A stretch of 64,000 nucleotides of DNA, from assembly GCF_026017845.1 (NCBI RefSeq), contig NZ_CP100416.1:5576887-5640886 (forward strand). Reading direction: 5' to 3'. This DNA comes from Amycolatopsis mediterranei. GTDB taxonomy: Bacteria > Actinomycetota > Actinomycetes > Mycobacteriales > Pseudonocardiaceae. Positions 37,728 through 48,500 of this stretch are shown piece after piece (position 1 is the first letter of the stretch; the number at the start of each line of letters is the position of its first letter). The notes below the pieces were generated by a model. It saw only the letters and a list, made by a program, of their open reading frames with translations, had not been told where the DNA came from and ran no database searches. Made by a program: the position numbers and the translations under genes.

Positions 37728-39002
37728 GTGAGCCTCGCGCTGATCGTTCTCGCGCTGACACTGGTGGTCGTCCTGCTGCTCATGCGCCGCCGCCGGCGCG
37801 CGCAGCGGCCCGCGGCGCTGCTGGCCGGACCGCCGGGTGGGGTGCCCACGTTCCGGATCGTGACGCTCGGGCTGCAGGGCTCGGGCAAGACGCTGCTGCT
37901 GACCGGGATCTACCGGCGGCTGCAGGTCCCGGGCGACCGCGGCTTCTACCTGCGGGTGCCGCACGAGCAGCTGATCGAGCTGAACCGGTGGTACCGCAAG
38001 GCCGCCGACGTCCACGAAGAGTGGCCGCGCGGCACGACCCGCGGTGAACTGCGCGAATTCGAGTTCAGCGTGATGGCCGACGTCGGCGGGGCGGCCGAAC
38101 CCGTCGTCAAGCTCGGCTACCTCGAATACCCGGGTGAGCTGCTGACCGACCCGGACGCGCCGGGGTCGACCGCGCAGGCGACGCTGCTGGAGGCGATCGC
38201 CGGTGCCGACGCGCTGGTCGGCATCATCGACGGCTTCCGCCTGCTGCAGGCCGAACAGGGCGACCAGCGTGGCGAGCTGATGCTCGAGGCGTCCCTCGAC
38301 GCGATGATCAACGCGATGCTGCCGGTGCGCAGCCCGATCGTCTTCGTCATCACCAAGTGGGACCTGCTCGACCACCTGCACCCGGACGAGAACGAGCGGC
38401 TGCGGATCGTCCGCGACCGGCTGATGGCGACGCCCGGGTTCGCCGACCTGGTCAAGGTGCACAGCGCCCGGCGGGTCGTGCGGCTGATCCCGGTGACCGC
38501 GGTCGGGCACGACTTCGCCGTCTTCTCCGGTGGCACGGTCCGGAAGAAGCCCGACGGCCGGTTCCGGCCCGGGAACGTCGAAGCCGCGTTGTCGGTGGTG
38601 GTGCCCGACATCCTGCGCCAGACCGAACTCGCCCTCGACCGGGCGACCCGCGCGGAGCTGCTCGCGGCCGCGCAACGGCGGCTGCGGATGGGCCCGGCCG
38701 AGGCGCTGCGGACGCTCGGCAGCTACTTCACGGCCCACGCGGCACGGGTGCTGGCGTCGGCGATCGGCGCGGGCGTGATCGCCCAGTCCGGCCTGATGCT
38801 GCTGCTCGACACGTTGCCCCCGCACGACGACGCGGCCGACCGCGGCGCCCGGCTGGCCCGGCTCGGCGAGGCCGACCGGCTGGCGGAGCACTACGTCCAG
38901 GCCCGCCGGCGCGTGGTCGGCGAGCTGCAGCGGCAGGTCGCGGTGCTCGAGGCGAAACTGCCCGTCTCCCGCCTCGGCGGCGACCGCTGGGGTGACTGGT
39001 GA
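37728..39002 (+). CDS. membrane-anchored P-loop GTPase-like protein
   Basis: A 424-residue protein with one N-terminal transmembrane helix (SLALIVLALTLVVVLLL) and a P-loop NTPase domain: Walker A GLQGSGKT at about 47-54 and a G4-like TKWD near 208. The FRIVTLG strand and LEYPGELL region fit a TRAFAC-type GTPase acting in envelope or traffic functions. The C-terminal third is helical with a weaker hydrophobic patch. The GTG start follows GGGAAGGGGAG. It overlaps the next gene by GTGA, pointing to a two-protein unit. Confidence 0.75.
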   Translation: MSLALIVLALTLVVVLLLMRRRRRAQRPAALLAGPPGGVPTFRIVTLGLQGSGKTLLLTGIYRRLQVPGDRGFYLRVPHEQLIELNRWYRKAADVHEEWPRGTTRGELREFEFSVMADVGGAAEPVVKLGYLEYPGELLTDPDAPGSTAQATLLEAIAGADALVGIIDGFRLLQAEQGDQRGELMLEASLDAMINAMLPVRSPIVFVITKWDLLDHLHPDENERLRIVRDRLMATPGFADLVKVHSARRVVRLIPVTAVGHDFAVFSGGTVRKKPDGRFRPGNVEAALSVVVPDILRQTELALDRATRAELLAAAQRRLRMGPAEALRTLGSYFTAHAARVLASAIGAGVIAQSGLMLLLDTLPPHDDAADRGARLARLGEADRLAEHYVQARRRVVGELQRQVAVLEAKLPVSRLGGDRWGDW

Positions 39003-39676
39003 CGGGCCGGGCGTGGCCGTTCCTGATCGCCCGCGGACGGCGGCGCGGCTACTCGGCCCTGCTGGTCCCCGGCTTCCTGCGGGAGCACGGATTCCTCGAA
39101 GCCACGGCGACGCCGCTGGACGACGTGCCCTCGCGCGCCGCGGCGACGCCGCACGGTGTGCTCGTCTGGGCCGAGCACACCGTGACCGCGGCGGAAGCCC
39201 GCGGCGAACCGCGGGACGAATACGGTCGCCCGCTCGTGCTGCTGCACGGATTCCTGTGCCCGGACGGCGATCCCGCGCCGGCCGCGGCCGCGTTGACCCG
39301 GACGAGGACCACCGCCCTCGCCGTGTACGACCGGTTCCTCGCCGACGAAGAGGGTTTCCGCACGGAGCGGTCGGAGCCGTTCGCGATCGAGGTCACCGAG
39401 ATCACCGAGGTGGTCCGCCCGCGGGTCTCGCCGCCGGATACGCCGGTGCGGCCGGTGCGCGGCCTCGCGTGGGCCGGGGCCGGCGTGCTGGTCGTGGCGG
39501 CGGCGGTGGCCGCGGTGGTGGGATTCGCCTCGGCGGGGAACGACGCCCCGCCGCCACCGGAGTGCGGTCCCGACGTCGTGGCGCCGTCGGTCGCGCCGGC
39601 CGTCTCGGCGGCGACCTGCGTGCGCGGTGGCACGACCGTGACCTACTCGGCCCCGCCGTCCCGCCACCCGGCGTGA
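38999..39676 (+). CDS. single-span membrane protein coupled to the GTPase
   Basis: A 225-residue protein with a soluble N-terminal domain of about 150 residues (GYSALLVPGFLREHGF; VLLHGFLCPDG), one transmembrane helix near 155-178 (GLAWAGAGVLVVAAAVAAVV) and a short external tail. The start GTG overlaps the GTPase stop. It is likely a membrane partner or effector of that GTPase. No known family recognised. Confidence 0.7.
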   Translation: MTGRAWPFLIARGRRRGYSALLVPGFLREHGFLEATATPLDDVPSRAAATPHGVLVWAEHTVTAAEARGEPRDEYGRPLVLLHGFLCPDGDPAPAAAALTRTRTTALAVYDRFLADEEGFRTERSEPFAIEVTEITEVVRPRVSPPDTPVRPVRGLAWAGAGVLVVAAAVAAVVGFASAGNDAPPPPECGPDVVAPSVAPAVSAATCVRGGTTVTYSAPPSRHPA

Positions 39677-39683
39677 ACCGGGG

Positions 39684-40679
39684 TCAGGACGTCACGGCGA
39701 GGCCCTCCGGTTCGCTGCCGACGGGCACGGTCGCGACGACCGCGTTCGTCGCGATGTCGATCACCGACATCGAGCCCGACGCCGAGTTCGTGACGAAGAC
39801 GTAGCTGCTGTCGGGCGCCGCCGCCACGCCTTCGGGCTCGTCCTGGACCGGGATCGTCACCGGCGGGTTCCGGCCCAGCAGGGACACCGTGTCCGAACCG
39901 GCGTTGGCGACGTAGACCTGACCGCGCGGGGTGACCGCGACCCCCATCGGCACCTCCCCCACCGGTTGCGTGGTCATCAGCGTCGGGCCGGCGGCGCTGA
40001 TGGCGTTGACGCTGTTCGCGCCGGTCGCCGCCACGTAGACGCGGTCGCCCGCCGGGCTGGTCGCGATCCCGGCCGGGAAGCGGCCCACCGGCAGCGTGGC
40101 CACGACCTGGTCGGACGCGACGTCGATGACCGAAACGGTGGCCGCGCCGTTGTTGGTCACGTACACCCGGCGCCCGTCCGGACCGGCCGCCGGGGTGTGC
40201 GGGAACCGGCCCACCGCGATCTGCCGCACGACCTTGTTCGTCGTGGTGTCGATCACGGAAACGGTGTCGGCCCCGAAGTTCGTCACGTAGGCGTGGGAGC
40301 CGGCCACCGCGACACCGAACGGGTGCAGGCCCACCGGAACCGTGGCCAGGGTGGAGTACGTGCGGGCGTCGATCACCGAAACGGTGTCGGAGAGCTCGTT
40401 GGTGACGTAGACCCGATCCCCGCCGGGTGCCGCGCCCACGCCCACCGGCGACCGGCCGACCCGGACGGTGGCGACCACCTCCTGCATCCGGGTGTCGTAC
40501 ACGGTGACGTTGTCCGAACCGCTGTTCGCCACGAACACCTGCACCCGCGGCGGGTAGGCGTGCGCGACCGGGCAGGCCGAGGCCAGCGCCAGGAACAGCA
40601 CCGCCAGCACCCCGCCGGCGCGCCCGGTGCGGGGCCGCCGCGAGCGCGGATTCGTCGTCGCGCCATTGCCGAATGACAT
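39684..40679 (-). CDS. secreted YVTN-repeat beta-propeller protein
   Basis: A 331-residue extracytoplasmic protein. Signal peptide of about 40 residues ending VAHA, then seven to eight about-42-residue repeats of the YVTN type (VYVTNELSDTVSVIDARTY and similar), forming a beta-propeller. Such proteins bind ligands or act as lactonase-like or surface scaffolds; no catalytic set stands out. The ATG at 40679 follows GAGAAGGAC. It is monocistronic, with a convergent neighbour 7 bases away. Confidence 0.85.
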   Translation of the reverse strand: MSFGNGATTNPRSRRPRTGRAGGVLAVLFLALASACPVAHAYPPRVQVFVANSGSDNVTVYDTRMQEVVATVRVGRSPVGVGAAPGGDRVYVTNELSDTVSVIDARTYSTLATVPVGLHPFGVAVAGSHAYVTNFGADTVSVIDTTTNKVVRQIAVGRFPHTPAAGPDGRRVYVTNNGAATVSVIDVASDQVVATLPVGRFPAGIATSPAGDRVYVAATGANSVNAISAAGPTLMTTQPVGEVPMGVAVTPRGQVYVANAGSDTVSLLGRNPPVTIPVQDEPEGVAAAPDSSYVFVTNSASGSMSVIDIATNAVVATVPVGSEPEGLAVTS

Positions 40680-41039
40680 GTCCTTCTCCGGTTCAGCAGC
40701 CAACCCTGCCGTGATCGAAAATGAAGGCTCTTCGGATCCGCTGATCGGACGCCTTCGGGGAAGCCGGTCGGCGAAGCGCTTGTGGCGCGCCGTTTCCCGG
40801 GCCGGGATCACGCTAACCGACGGCTCGGCGAAGCTGCCACCGGAACAAGATCATGATCGCCTTGACGAGTGAACACGACCCCGAACCCCACCGATTTCCC
40901 ATAAACCTTTTCAACCCGTCCGGGTGTCACCAAAAGCATTGCAATTCCCGGTGAATTCGGCGCGAAAGGGCCCGCAGGACGAAGAGGGGCCCCGGCCGTG
41001 GTCGGCCGGGGCCCCTCTTCTCGACAGTCGTTCAGGCGA
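40680..41039. other. intergenic region, YVTN gene promoter and GH62 terminator
   Basis: The 360 bases hold the upstream region of the YVTN protein gene, including a more AT-rich stretch at about 40870-40970, and the terminator of the GH62 gene at 40981-41020. Nothing else gene-like was seen. Confidence 0.5.
40981..41020. terminator. strong hairpin terminator of the GH62 gene
   Basis: Perfect 17-bp stem (40981-40997 with 41004-41020) around GTGGTC. Read on the minus strand it follows the arabinofuranosidase stop at 41040 by 20 bases. Confidence 0.85.
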
Positions 41040-42776
<1,737 letters not shown>

Positions 42777-43829
42777 TCAGCGGCCGACCTTGCGGTTCGC
42801 CCAGTCGATCACGGCCCGGAAGTAGTCGGGCGCGTTGGGCGCGTAGTTGATCGCGTGCCCGTAACCCGGCAGCGCATACGTCGTCAGGTCCACCCCGGCA
42901 CCGTAATACGGCGTCTCCGAAGTCTTGATCCCGACCGCGGACGAACAGTTGGTCGCCAGCAGCCCGCAGAAGACCGTGTCCTGGCCCAGCACGATCATCA
43001 CCGGCCGGTCGATCAGCAGCGAGTACGGCGCGATGATGCCGATCGGGAACAGGTCGGCCGCCTGCTCGTACGCCGAGGTGTCCTTAGTCGCCTCGTCGAA
43101 GGCGATCGCCCCGTCCACCTTCGGCCCGGGCGAATGGAAGATCGAGTACCGGGTACCCGGCAGCGTCGTCAGATACCCCGGGTCATACCCGGCGGCGGCG
43201 AACCGCGGATCGAGCAAAGCCGGGTAGGTGGCAGCGAAGACCGCCGCCGTCCCGGTGAGGTTCAACCGGTGGGCCAGCCCGGTCACGAGCACGGCGTCGA
43301 CGTCGTGGAACGTCGCCGCCTCGATGCTGGCGGTACCGGAGCCGAACGAATGCCCCGCGAGGATCACCTTGCCGAAGCGCGGCCCCTGCGCACCCGACCG
43401 GACGGCCTGGATCACCTGGTGCACCACGGCGGCTTCGGTGATCGTCGTCAGCACCGCACTCGGCGGCGTCGTGCTGCCCCCGGTACCCAGCCGGTCGAGC
43501 GCCAACGTGGCGTACCCGGCGTTGTTCATCGCCAGCCGGTAGGACCGGACCTCCGGCTGGTACCCGATGTCCCAGTAGGAACTGTTGTACGTACCGCCGG
43601 GAATCAGCACCTGCACCGTGCCCGCGCCACCGGCCGGCACACACAGGGTGCCGTGCATCGTCTGCGGGAGCGCCACGAGCGTCACCGGGAAGTACAGCTC
43701 CCGGCAGCTTGCACCCTCCGCCCTGGCGGACACCGGCACCACCAGGAAGCCGAGCGCCACCAGCACGAGCACGGTGGCCCGCCGCCGACGCCCGGCGACG
43801 CGCTTCATCCCACCACGGAATCCGAACAC
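42777..43829 (-). CDS. secreted alpha/beta-hydrolase
   Basis: A 350-residue exported alpha/beta-hydrolase. An arginine-rich start and hydrophobic core (ATVLVLVALGFLVVPVSARA) form the signal peptide. The nucleophile elbow is GHSFGSG near 165, and late Asp and His (LPGYGHAINY) can complete the triad. Four Cys residues in the mature protein may form disulfides. The GTG at 43829 has an ideal GGAGGTAA box 8 bases upstream. Esterase or lipase activity is likely; the substrate is unknown. Confidence 0.83.
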   Translation of the reverse strand: MFGFRGGMKRVAGRRRRATVLVLVALGFLVVPVSARAEGASCRELYFPVTLVALPQTMHGTLCVPAGGAGTVQVLIPGGTYNSSYWDIGYQPEVRSYRLAMNNAGYATLALDRLGTGGSTTPPSAVLTTITEAAVVHQVIQAVRSGAQGPRFGKVILAGHSFGSGTASIEAATFHDVDAVLVTGLAHRLNLTGTAAVFAATYPALLDPRFAAAGYDPGYLTTLPGTRYSIFHSPGPKVDGAIAFDEATKDTSAYEQAADLFPIGIIAPYSLLIDRPVMIVLGQDTVFCGLLATNCSSAVGIKTSETPYYGAGVDLTTYALPGYGHAINYAPNAPDYFRAVIDWANRKVGR

Positions 43830-43949
43830 GGAAAATTACCTCCGAAAGAGAACAGTACCGAACAAAACGATCAAGAAAGCCATGCAGATCAAGAAACTGC
43901 GTCGATCAAAAAGCCGATCACCACAAAGGTGATCGATTTCCGGTGCCGC

Positions 43950-45281
43950 TCAAGCCGCCCGCCGCGGAACCACGGTCATCGGCATCCGGTCCGGATAAGC
44001 CGCCGAAGTGACCGACAGGCGCACCGGCACCCCCGGCACCGGGAACAACTCCCACCCGGCCAGCACCGACGCCGCCACCAAAGTGATCTCGGTGTGCGCG
44101 AAAGCCTGCCCGATGCATTGCCGCCCACCCGCGCCGAACGGGACATACGCACCCTTCGGAATGCGCGCCGCCCGCTCGGGCAACCAGCGATCGGGATCGA
44201 ACCGCTCCGGAGCTTCGTGGAACCGCGGATCGAAGTGCAGCGAAAACGGACTGAACATGACCTCCGTACCGGCGGGCAGCCGCACCCCGCCGAGTTCGAC
44301 GTCCCGCAGGGCTCGCCGCATGAGGATCCAAATCGGATACATCCGCAAAACCTCGCTGACGATCCGGCGCAGGTACGCCAGCTTCGCCACGTCGCCGAAA
44401 GTGGCCGCACGGCCGGCCAGCACCGCGTCCACCTCCGCCCGCGCCCGCCGCCCGACCTCCGGGTGCCGGGCCAGCTCGTGGAAGAGCCACGTCAGCGCGA
44501 CCGCACTGGTCTCACTGCCCGCCGTCAGCAGCGTGATCACCTCGTCGTAGACCTGATCGTCGGTCATCCCCTCACCGGTGCCGGGATCCCGGGCCAGCAT
44601 CAGCATGGACAGCAGATCACCGTGATCCTCCCCCGCCGCACGCCACCCGACGATAACCTCCTGCACGATCCGCCGGAGCCGCTCGACGGCCCGGTCGAAC
44701 CGCCGGTTGGCCGGAATCACCGGAACTCGTTCGAGGAACCGCGGCGACAGCGCCCGGATCATCCCCGCCTTCAGCACCACCGGGATCGACCGGCGTGCCT
44801 CCGCGACCGCCCGCCGCCCCAGTTCGGTGGCGAAGAGCGTCTCCCCGACGACCGTGATGGCCAGCCGCTGCATGTCCGCGTCCAGCCGGCGGACCTCGCC
44901 CGCCCGCCAGGTCCCGGTCAGCTCCCCGGTGACCCGCACCATCGTGTCCGCGTACGCGGCGAGCCGGGCACCGTGGAACGCCGGCTGCATCAACCGGCGC
45001 TGCCGCAGGTGGAACGCACCCTCCGACATGACGAGCCCGTTTCCCATGAACGGCCGGAAACGATCGAAGATGATCCCTTTCGAGAAGCTCGACCCCTCGG
45101 CGACGAGAACGTGATTGACCAACTCCGGGCTCGTCAGGAAATACGTCTCCAGCGGACCCAGGAAGAGCCGCACGATATCGCCGTGCACCCGCAACGAAGA
45201 CGTGAAACCGACCCGCTGCCGCAACAACGACGGCGTGTGTCCCAGCAGGATCCGACGGCCGGGCGCGACCGGGACGTCCAT
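43950..45281 (-). CDS. cytochrome P450
   Basis: A 443-residue soluble bacterial P450. The I-helix shows AGSETSA, the K-helix EVLRMYP (ExxR), and the haem loop FGAGGRQCIGQ carries the Cys ligand near residue 389. The size and motifs fit class I bacterial P450s, including terpene and fatty-acid oxidases. The ATG at 45281 follows AAGGAGAGGAA. No ferredoxin gene is adjacent. It is divergent from a SAM methyltransferase across a 161-base region; a joint pathway is possible but not shown. The substrate is unknown. Confidence 0.93.
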   Translation of the reverse strand: MDVPVAPGRRILLGHTPSLLRQRVGFTSSLRVHGDIVRLFLGPLETYFLTSPELVNHVLVAEGSSFSKGIIFDRFRPFMGNGLVMSEGAFHLRQRRLMQPAFHGARLAAYADTMVRVTGELTGTWRAGEVRRLDADMQRLAITVVGETLFATELGRRAVAEARRSIPVVLKAGMIRALSPRFLERVPVIPANRRFDRAVERLRRIVQEVIVGWRAAGEDHGDLLSMLMLARDPGTGEGMTDDQVYDEVITLLTAGSETSAVALTWLFHELARHPEVGRRARAEVDAVLAGRAATFGDVAKLAYLRRIVSEVLRMYPIWILMRRALRDVELGGVRLPAGTEVMFSPFSLHFDPRFHEAPERFDPDRWLPERAARIPKGAYVPFGAGGRQCIGQAFAHTEITLVAASVLAGWELFPVPGVPVRLSVTSAAYPDRMPMTVVPRRAA

Positions 45282-45442
45282 TTCCTCTCCTTGGCTGTCC
45301 GGAAGGAGGACTGCCACCCTAGGCCCGATCGGCCGCAGGCGACAGCACCCATCGGCTGAATTGCCATCACACCGATGGCGTAATCAGGACCGCCGCGGGA
45401 GTGAGTATGTTCTTCGTTCGACAGCGAACGAGGGTGGACACG
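45282..45442. promoter_or_regulatory. divergent P450 / methyltransferase promoter region
   Basis: The gap contains an inverted repeat GCCATC-acacc-GATGGC at 45363-45379, 82-98 bases from the P450 start and 64-80 bases from the methyltransferase start. It may be an operator for one or both genes. No regulator lies next to it. Confidence 0.4.
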
Positions 45443-46270
45443 ATGACACAACACCGGCAAGAGGAATGGGTTCCTCCGGGTATCGACACGACGAAACCCA
45501 GCAGTTCCCGCACCTACGACTATCTTCTGGGCGGCGCGCACAATTTCCAGGCCGACCGGGAGGCCGCCGAACAGGCCGAGAAGGTCATGCCCGGCATCCG
45601 CGACGTCGCCCGGCTCAACCGCGCGTTCCTCGGCCGCGTCGTCCGCACGCTGATGAGCCTCGGTATCCGGCAGTTCCTCGACATCGGCTCCGGCATCCCC
45701 ACCGTGGGCAACGTCCACCAGATCGCCGGCGAAATCGACCCGCGGTGCCGGGTCGTCTACGTCGACCGCGACCCCATCGCCGTCGCACACAGCAAGATGC
45801 TGCTGCGCACCAGCGAACACGCCACGATCGCACACGGCGACTTCACGAACCCGAACGGGGTCTTCGCCGACCCGGAGGTGCGCCGGCTCGACTTCGGCGA
45901 ACCGATCGGCCTGCTGATGGTGGCGATGCTGCACTGGATCCCGGACGCCGCCGAGCCGCACGCGCTGCTCGACGAGTACCGCCGCCGCCTTCCGGCCGGC
46001 AGCTACCTGGCGATCTCGCACATGGTCAGCGACCAGGAAGGCAACCGGATGAACAGCCTCGTGGGCACGTTCAACCAGGCCAGGGGCCAAGACCAGGCCA
46101 CCACCCGCACCTACGGCGAAGTCGAGACGATGTTCGGCGACTTCCAGCTGATCGAACCGGGCCTGGTCGGCTGCGCACTGTGGCGCCCGGGCGGCCCGGG
46201 CGACGTCTCGGACGACCCGTACACCAACACGCAGCTCTACGGCGGGGTGGCCCGGAAGGTCACCGGCTGA
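45443..46270 (+). CDS. SAM-dependent methyltransferase, DUF574 type
   Basis: A 275-residue protein of the actinomycete S-adenosyl methyltransferase group formerly DUF574. The marker SRTYDYLLGGAHNFQADRE sits near residue 25, the SAM loop FLDIGSGIPTVGN near 80, and acidic YVDRDPIAVAHS follows. The ATG at 45443 is chosen for the GAGGGTGG box; codons upstream in frame are not conserved in type. Substrates of this group are largely unknown. It is a single gene on this strand. Confidence 0.88.
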   Translation: MTQHRQEEWVPPGIDTTKPSSSRTYDYLLGGAHNFQADREAAEQAEKVMPGIRDVARLNRAFLGRVVRTLMSLGIRQFLDIGSGIPTVGNVHQIAGEIDPRCRVVYVDRDPIAVAHSKMLLRTSEHATIAHGDFTNPNGVFADPEVRRLDFGEPIGLLMVAMLHWIPDAAEPHALLDEYRRRLPAGSYLAISHMVSDQEGNRMNSLVGTFNQARGQDQATTRTYGEVETMFGDFQLIEPGLVGCALWRPGGPGDVSDDPYTNTQLYGGVARKVTG

Positions 46271-46425
46271 CCGCCCGGGGCGGTCGATGCGGTTTGGTCA
46301 GTGCTTTTGGTCATGAATTTCGCTGAATCACCCGCACCGTATATGACGTTATACATTTTTCTTAGTACTCGGCGAAGTCGCTGACGCCTCCGAACTCTCC
46401 TCCGTCCGGCTCGTCGCCGACCGGT

Positions 46426-46848
46426 CTAAGCGGTCGGGTCCGGTCCCAAAGCGCGGTCCAACAGCTCCCCCAGCTGGTCGAGCTCGGCCTGCGAGAGGTC
46501 GCGGAACGACGACTCGGCGATGCCGTCGACGAGGTCCTGGCCTTCGGCGCGCAGCCGCGCGCCTTCCGGTGTCAGCCGGTGCCGGACCGCGCGGCCCGGG
46601 CCGGGGACGCGTTCGATGAGGCCGCGCTCGGCCATCCGGGTCGCGAGCGAACCGAAGGACTGGTCGGTCTGGAAGGTCAGCACCGCGAGTTCGTGCAGCG
46701 AAGCGTCCGGACGGCGGTGCAGGTGGCGCAGGGTGTCCCACTGCACGAGTGAAAGCCCCAGTGGCGCGAGCGCGCGGCTCAGCGCGCGGTGGTGGCGGTA
46801 CTGCAGGCGTTTGACGGCCAGGGAGACGTCGCCGGGACGGTACTTCAT
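46426..46848 (-). CDS. MarR-family transcriptional regulator
   Basis: A 140-residue MarR-type winged-helix dimer. LSLVQWDTLRHLHRRPDASLHELAVLT, QSFGSLATRMAERGLIERV and the wing RHRLTPEGARL match the family. It is divergent from the hydrolase operon. The 16-bp perfect palindrome in the gap is the likely operator for both, so it probably represses its own gene and the three-gene operon until a small phenolic or quinone-like ligand binds. The ligand is unknown. Confidence 0.9.
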   Translation of the reverse strand: MKYRPGDVSLAVKRLQYRHHRALSRALAPLGLSLVQWDTLRHLHRRPDASLHELAVLTFQTDQSFGSLATRMAERGLIERVPGPGRAVRHRLTPEGARLRAEGQDLVDGIAESSFRDLSQAELDQLGELLDRALGPDPTA

Positions 46849-46890
46849 GGCGTCACCCTAACTCATCGAGGTCAGCTTGCTTATCTAAAC

Positions 46891-46906
46891 AACCTTATAT
46901 AAGGTT
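46891..46906. promoter_or_regulatory. MarR operator, perfect 16-bp palindrome
   Basis: AACCTTATATAAGGTT is fully symmetric and lies in the 92-base gap between the MarR gene and the hydrolase operon, where it could cover both promoters. Size and AT-rich centre are typical for MarR sites. Confidence 0.75.
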
Positions 46907-46940
46907 CCTTAGGTACCAACACCGAGACCGAGAAGGAACC

Positions 46941-47729
46941 ATGACGACACTCCCCGCGGCCGGCTCGCTCCGGCCCACCCGTACCGAAACCCGCACCCTC
47001 GGCCCCGTCGAGGTGACCCTCCAGGACCGCGACCGCACCCGGCCCTTCCTGCTGCTCCACGGAGGCGGCGGCGTCGCGACGATGGCCGGTTTCGCCGACC
47101 TGCTCGCCGAACGCACCCACTCGCGGGTGCTGCTGCCCACGCACCCGGGCTTCGCCGGCACCCCGAAGGCCGACACCCTGACCGGCGTGACCGAACTGGC
47201 CCGGCTGTACGTCGACCTGCTGGATCAGCTCGACCTCACCGACGTCACGGTGCTCGGCAACTCCTTCGGCGGCTGGCTGGCCGCCGAGATCGCCCTCCAG
47301 AAGAGCCCGCGGGTCAGCGGCGCGGTGATCGTCGACGGGATCGGCATCGAAGCCGAAGGGCACCCGCTGACCGACATCAGCACCATGACCCTGCCGGAAA
47401 TCCGGGCCCTGTCCTACCACGACCCGAGCAAGGCTCCGGTGCCGCCGGCGGGCGGGGGTACCGGGCCGAGCCCGGACGTGCAGGCCCTGATCGGCTACAC
47501 CGGCCCGGCCATGGCCGACCCGACGCTCGCCAAGCGGCTCGGCGAGCTCGACCTCCCCGTGCACGTGATCTGGGGCGAAAGCGACGGCATCGCCGGACCG
47601 GGGTACGGAAAGGCCTTCGCCGACGCCATTCCGCTGTCGACGTTCACCCTGCTCCCCCGCACCGGCCACCTGCCGCAGATGGAGACGCCCGAGGAACTGC
47701 TCGGCGCCCTGCTCGACCTCGGCAACTGA
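46941..47729 (+). CDS. alpha/beta-fold hydrolase
   Basis: A 262-residue cytoplasmic alpha/beta-hydrolase. The oxyanion strand LLLHGGGG is near residue 34, the nucleophile elbow GNSFGG near 114, acid GESD near 215 and His in RTGHLPQME near 240. No signal peptide. The AGAAGGAA box precedes the ATG. First gene of a three-gene operon with an MBL-fold protein and a small monooxygenase under MarR control; a role in breaking down or detoxifying an aromatic or ester compound is likely. Confidence 0.88.
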   Translation: MTTLPAAGSLRPTRTETRTLGPVEVTLQDRDRTRPFLLLHGGGGVATMAGFADLLAERTHSRVLLPTHPGFAGTPKADTLTGVTELARLYVDLLDQLDLTDVTVLGNSFGGWLAAEIALQKSPRVSGAVIVDGIGIEAEGHPLTDISTMTLPEIRALSYHDPSKAPVPPAGGGTGPSPDVQALIGYTGPAMADPTLAKRLGELDLPVHVIWGESDGIAGPGYGKAFADAIPLSTFTLLPRTGHLPQMETPEELLGALLDLGN

Positions 47730-47744
47730 CACAGGAGAACCAGC

Positions 47745-48500
47745 ATGCCCACTTCGTTGAGCGTGACCCGCATCGGGCACGCCTGCCAGCTGATCGAAAT
47801 CGGCGGGATCCGCGTCCTGACCGACCCGTGGTTCACCCAGGCCCCGACCTACTACCAAGGGGAACCGGTCGCCTCGACCGTCGCCGGCCTGGGCTCTGTC
47901 GACGCGGTCGTGGTCAGCCACGAGCACTACGACCACTGCGACCTCGACGGCCTCGTCGACGGCGGCTTCGACCTCGGCACCCCGTTGATCGGGCCGGGCA
48001 CGGTGGCGGCCATCGCGCGGGACAAGGGTTTCCGCGACGTCCGCGTCGTCGAAGCGTGGGAAGCCGCGACGGTCGGCGACCTCACGGTGACGGCCACGCC
48101 GGGCAAGCACGGCGTCCACGAGGTCACGTTCGTCATCCAGGCCGGCGGCCGCACGGTCTTCTTCGGCGGCGACTCGCTGCGGGTCCCGGAGCTCGACACG
48201 ATCCCGGACCGGTTCGGCCCCGTCGACCTGGCCATCCTGCCGACGAACGGCCTGTGCATCCGGCCGATGCACCTCGAGCAGGTGGTGATGGACGCCGAGG
48301 AGGCGGCCGGCCTGACCGCGGCGCTGAAGCCGGCGTTGGCGGTACCGCACCACTACGCCTTCCACAGCGGCCGCCTGGGCGACCGGATGATCACCAAGGG
48401 CGACCAGGACCCGCGCCACTACGCCGACGCGGTGGCCCGCATCGCCCCGGAGATCCCCGTCCGGCTGGCGTTGCCCGGAACGCCGGTCGTGGTCCCGTGA
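47745..48500 (+). CDS. MBL-fold metal-dependent hydrolase
   Basis: A 251-residue metallo-beta-lactamase-fold protein of the UlaG-like group. The metal motif SHEHYDHCD (HxHxDH) is near residues 59-67, with further ligands in KHGVHE, FGGDS and PHHYAFHS. It starts 15 bases after the hydrolase stop and ends in a GTGA overlap with the next gene. It probably cleaves a lactone or phosphate ester in the same pathway as its neighbours. Confidence 0.88.
   Translation: MPTSLSVTRIGHACQLIEIGGIRVLTDPWFTQAPTYYQGEPVASTVAGLGSVDAVVVSHEHYDHCDLDGLVDGGFDLGTPLIGPGTVAAIARDKGFRDVRVVEAWEAATVGDLTVTATPGKHGVHEVTFVIQAGGRTVFFGGDSLRVPELDTIPDRFGPVDLAILPTNGLCIRPMHLEQVVMDAEEAAGLTAALKPALAVPHHYAFHSGRLGDRMITKGDQDPRHYADAVARIAPEIPVRLALPGTPVVVP

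Noticed and set aside
46339-46354. GTATA-N6-TATAC inverted repeat between convergent genes
   Set aside because: Only 5-bp arms, AT-rich, no gene start nearby; could be chance.
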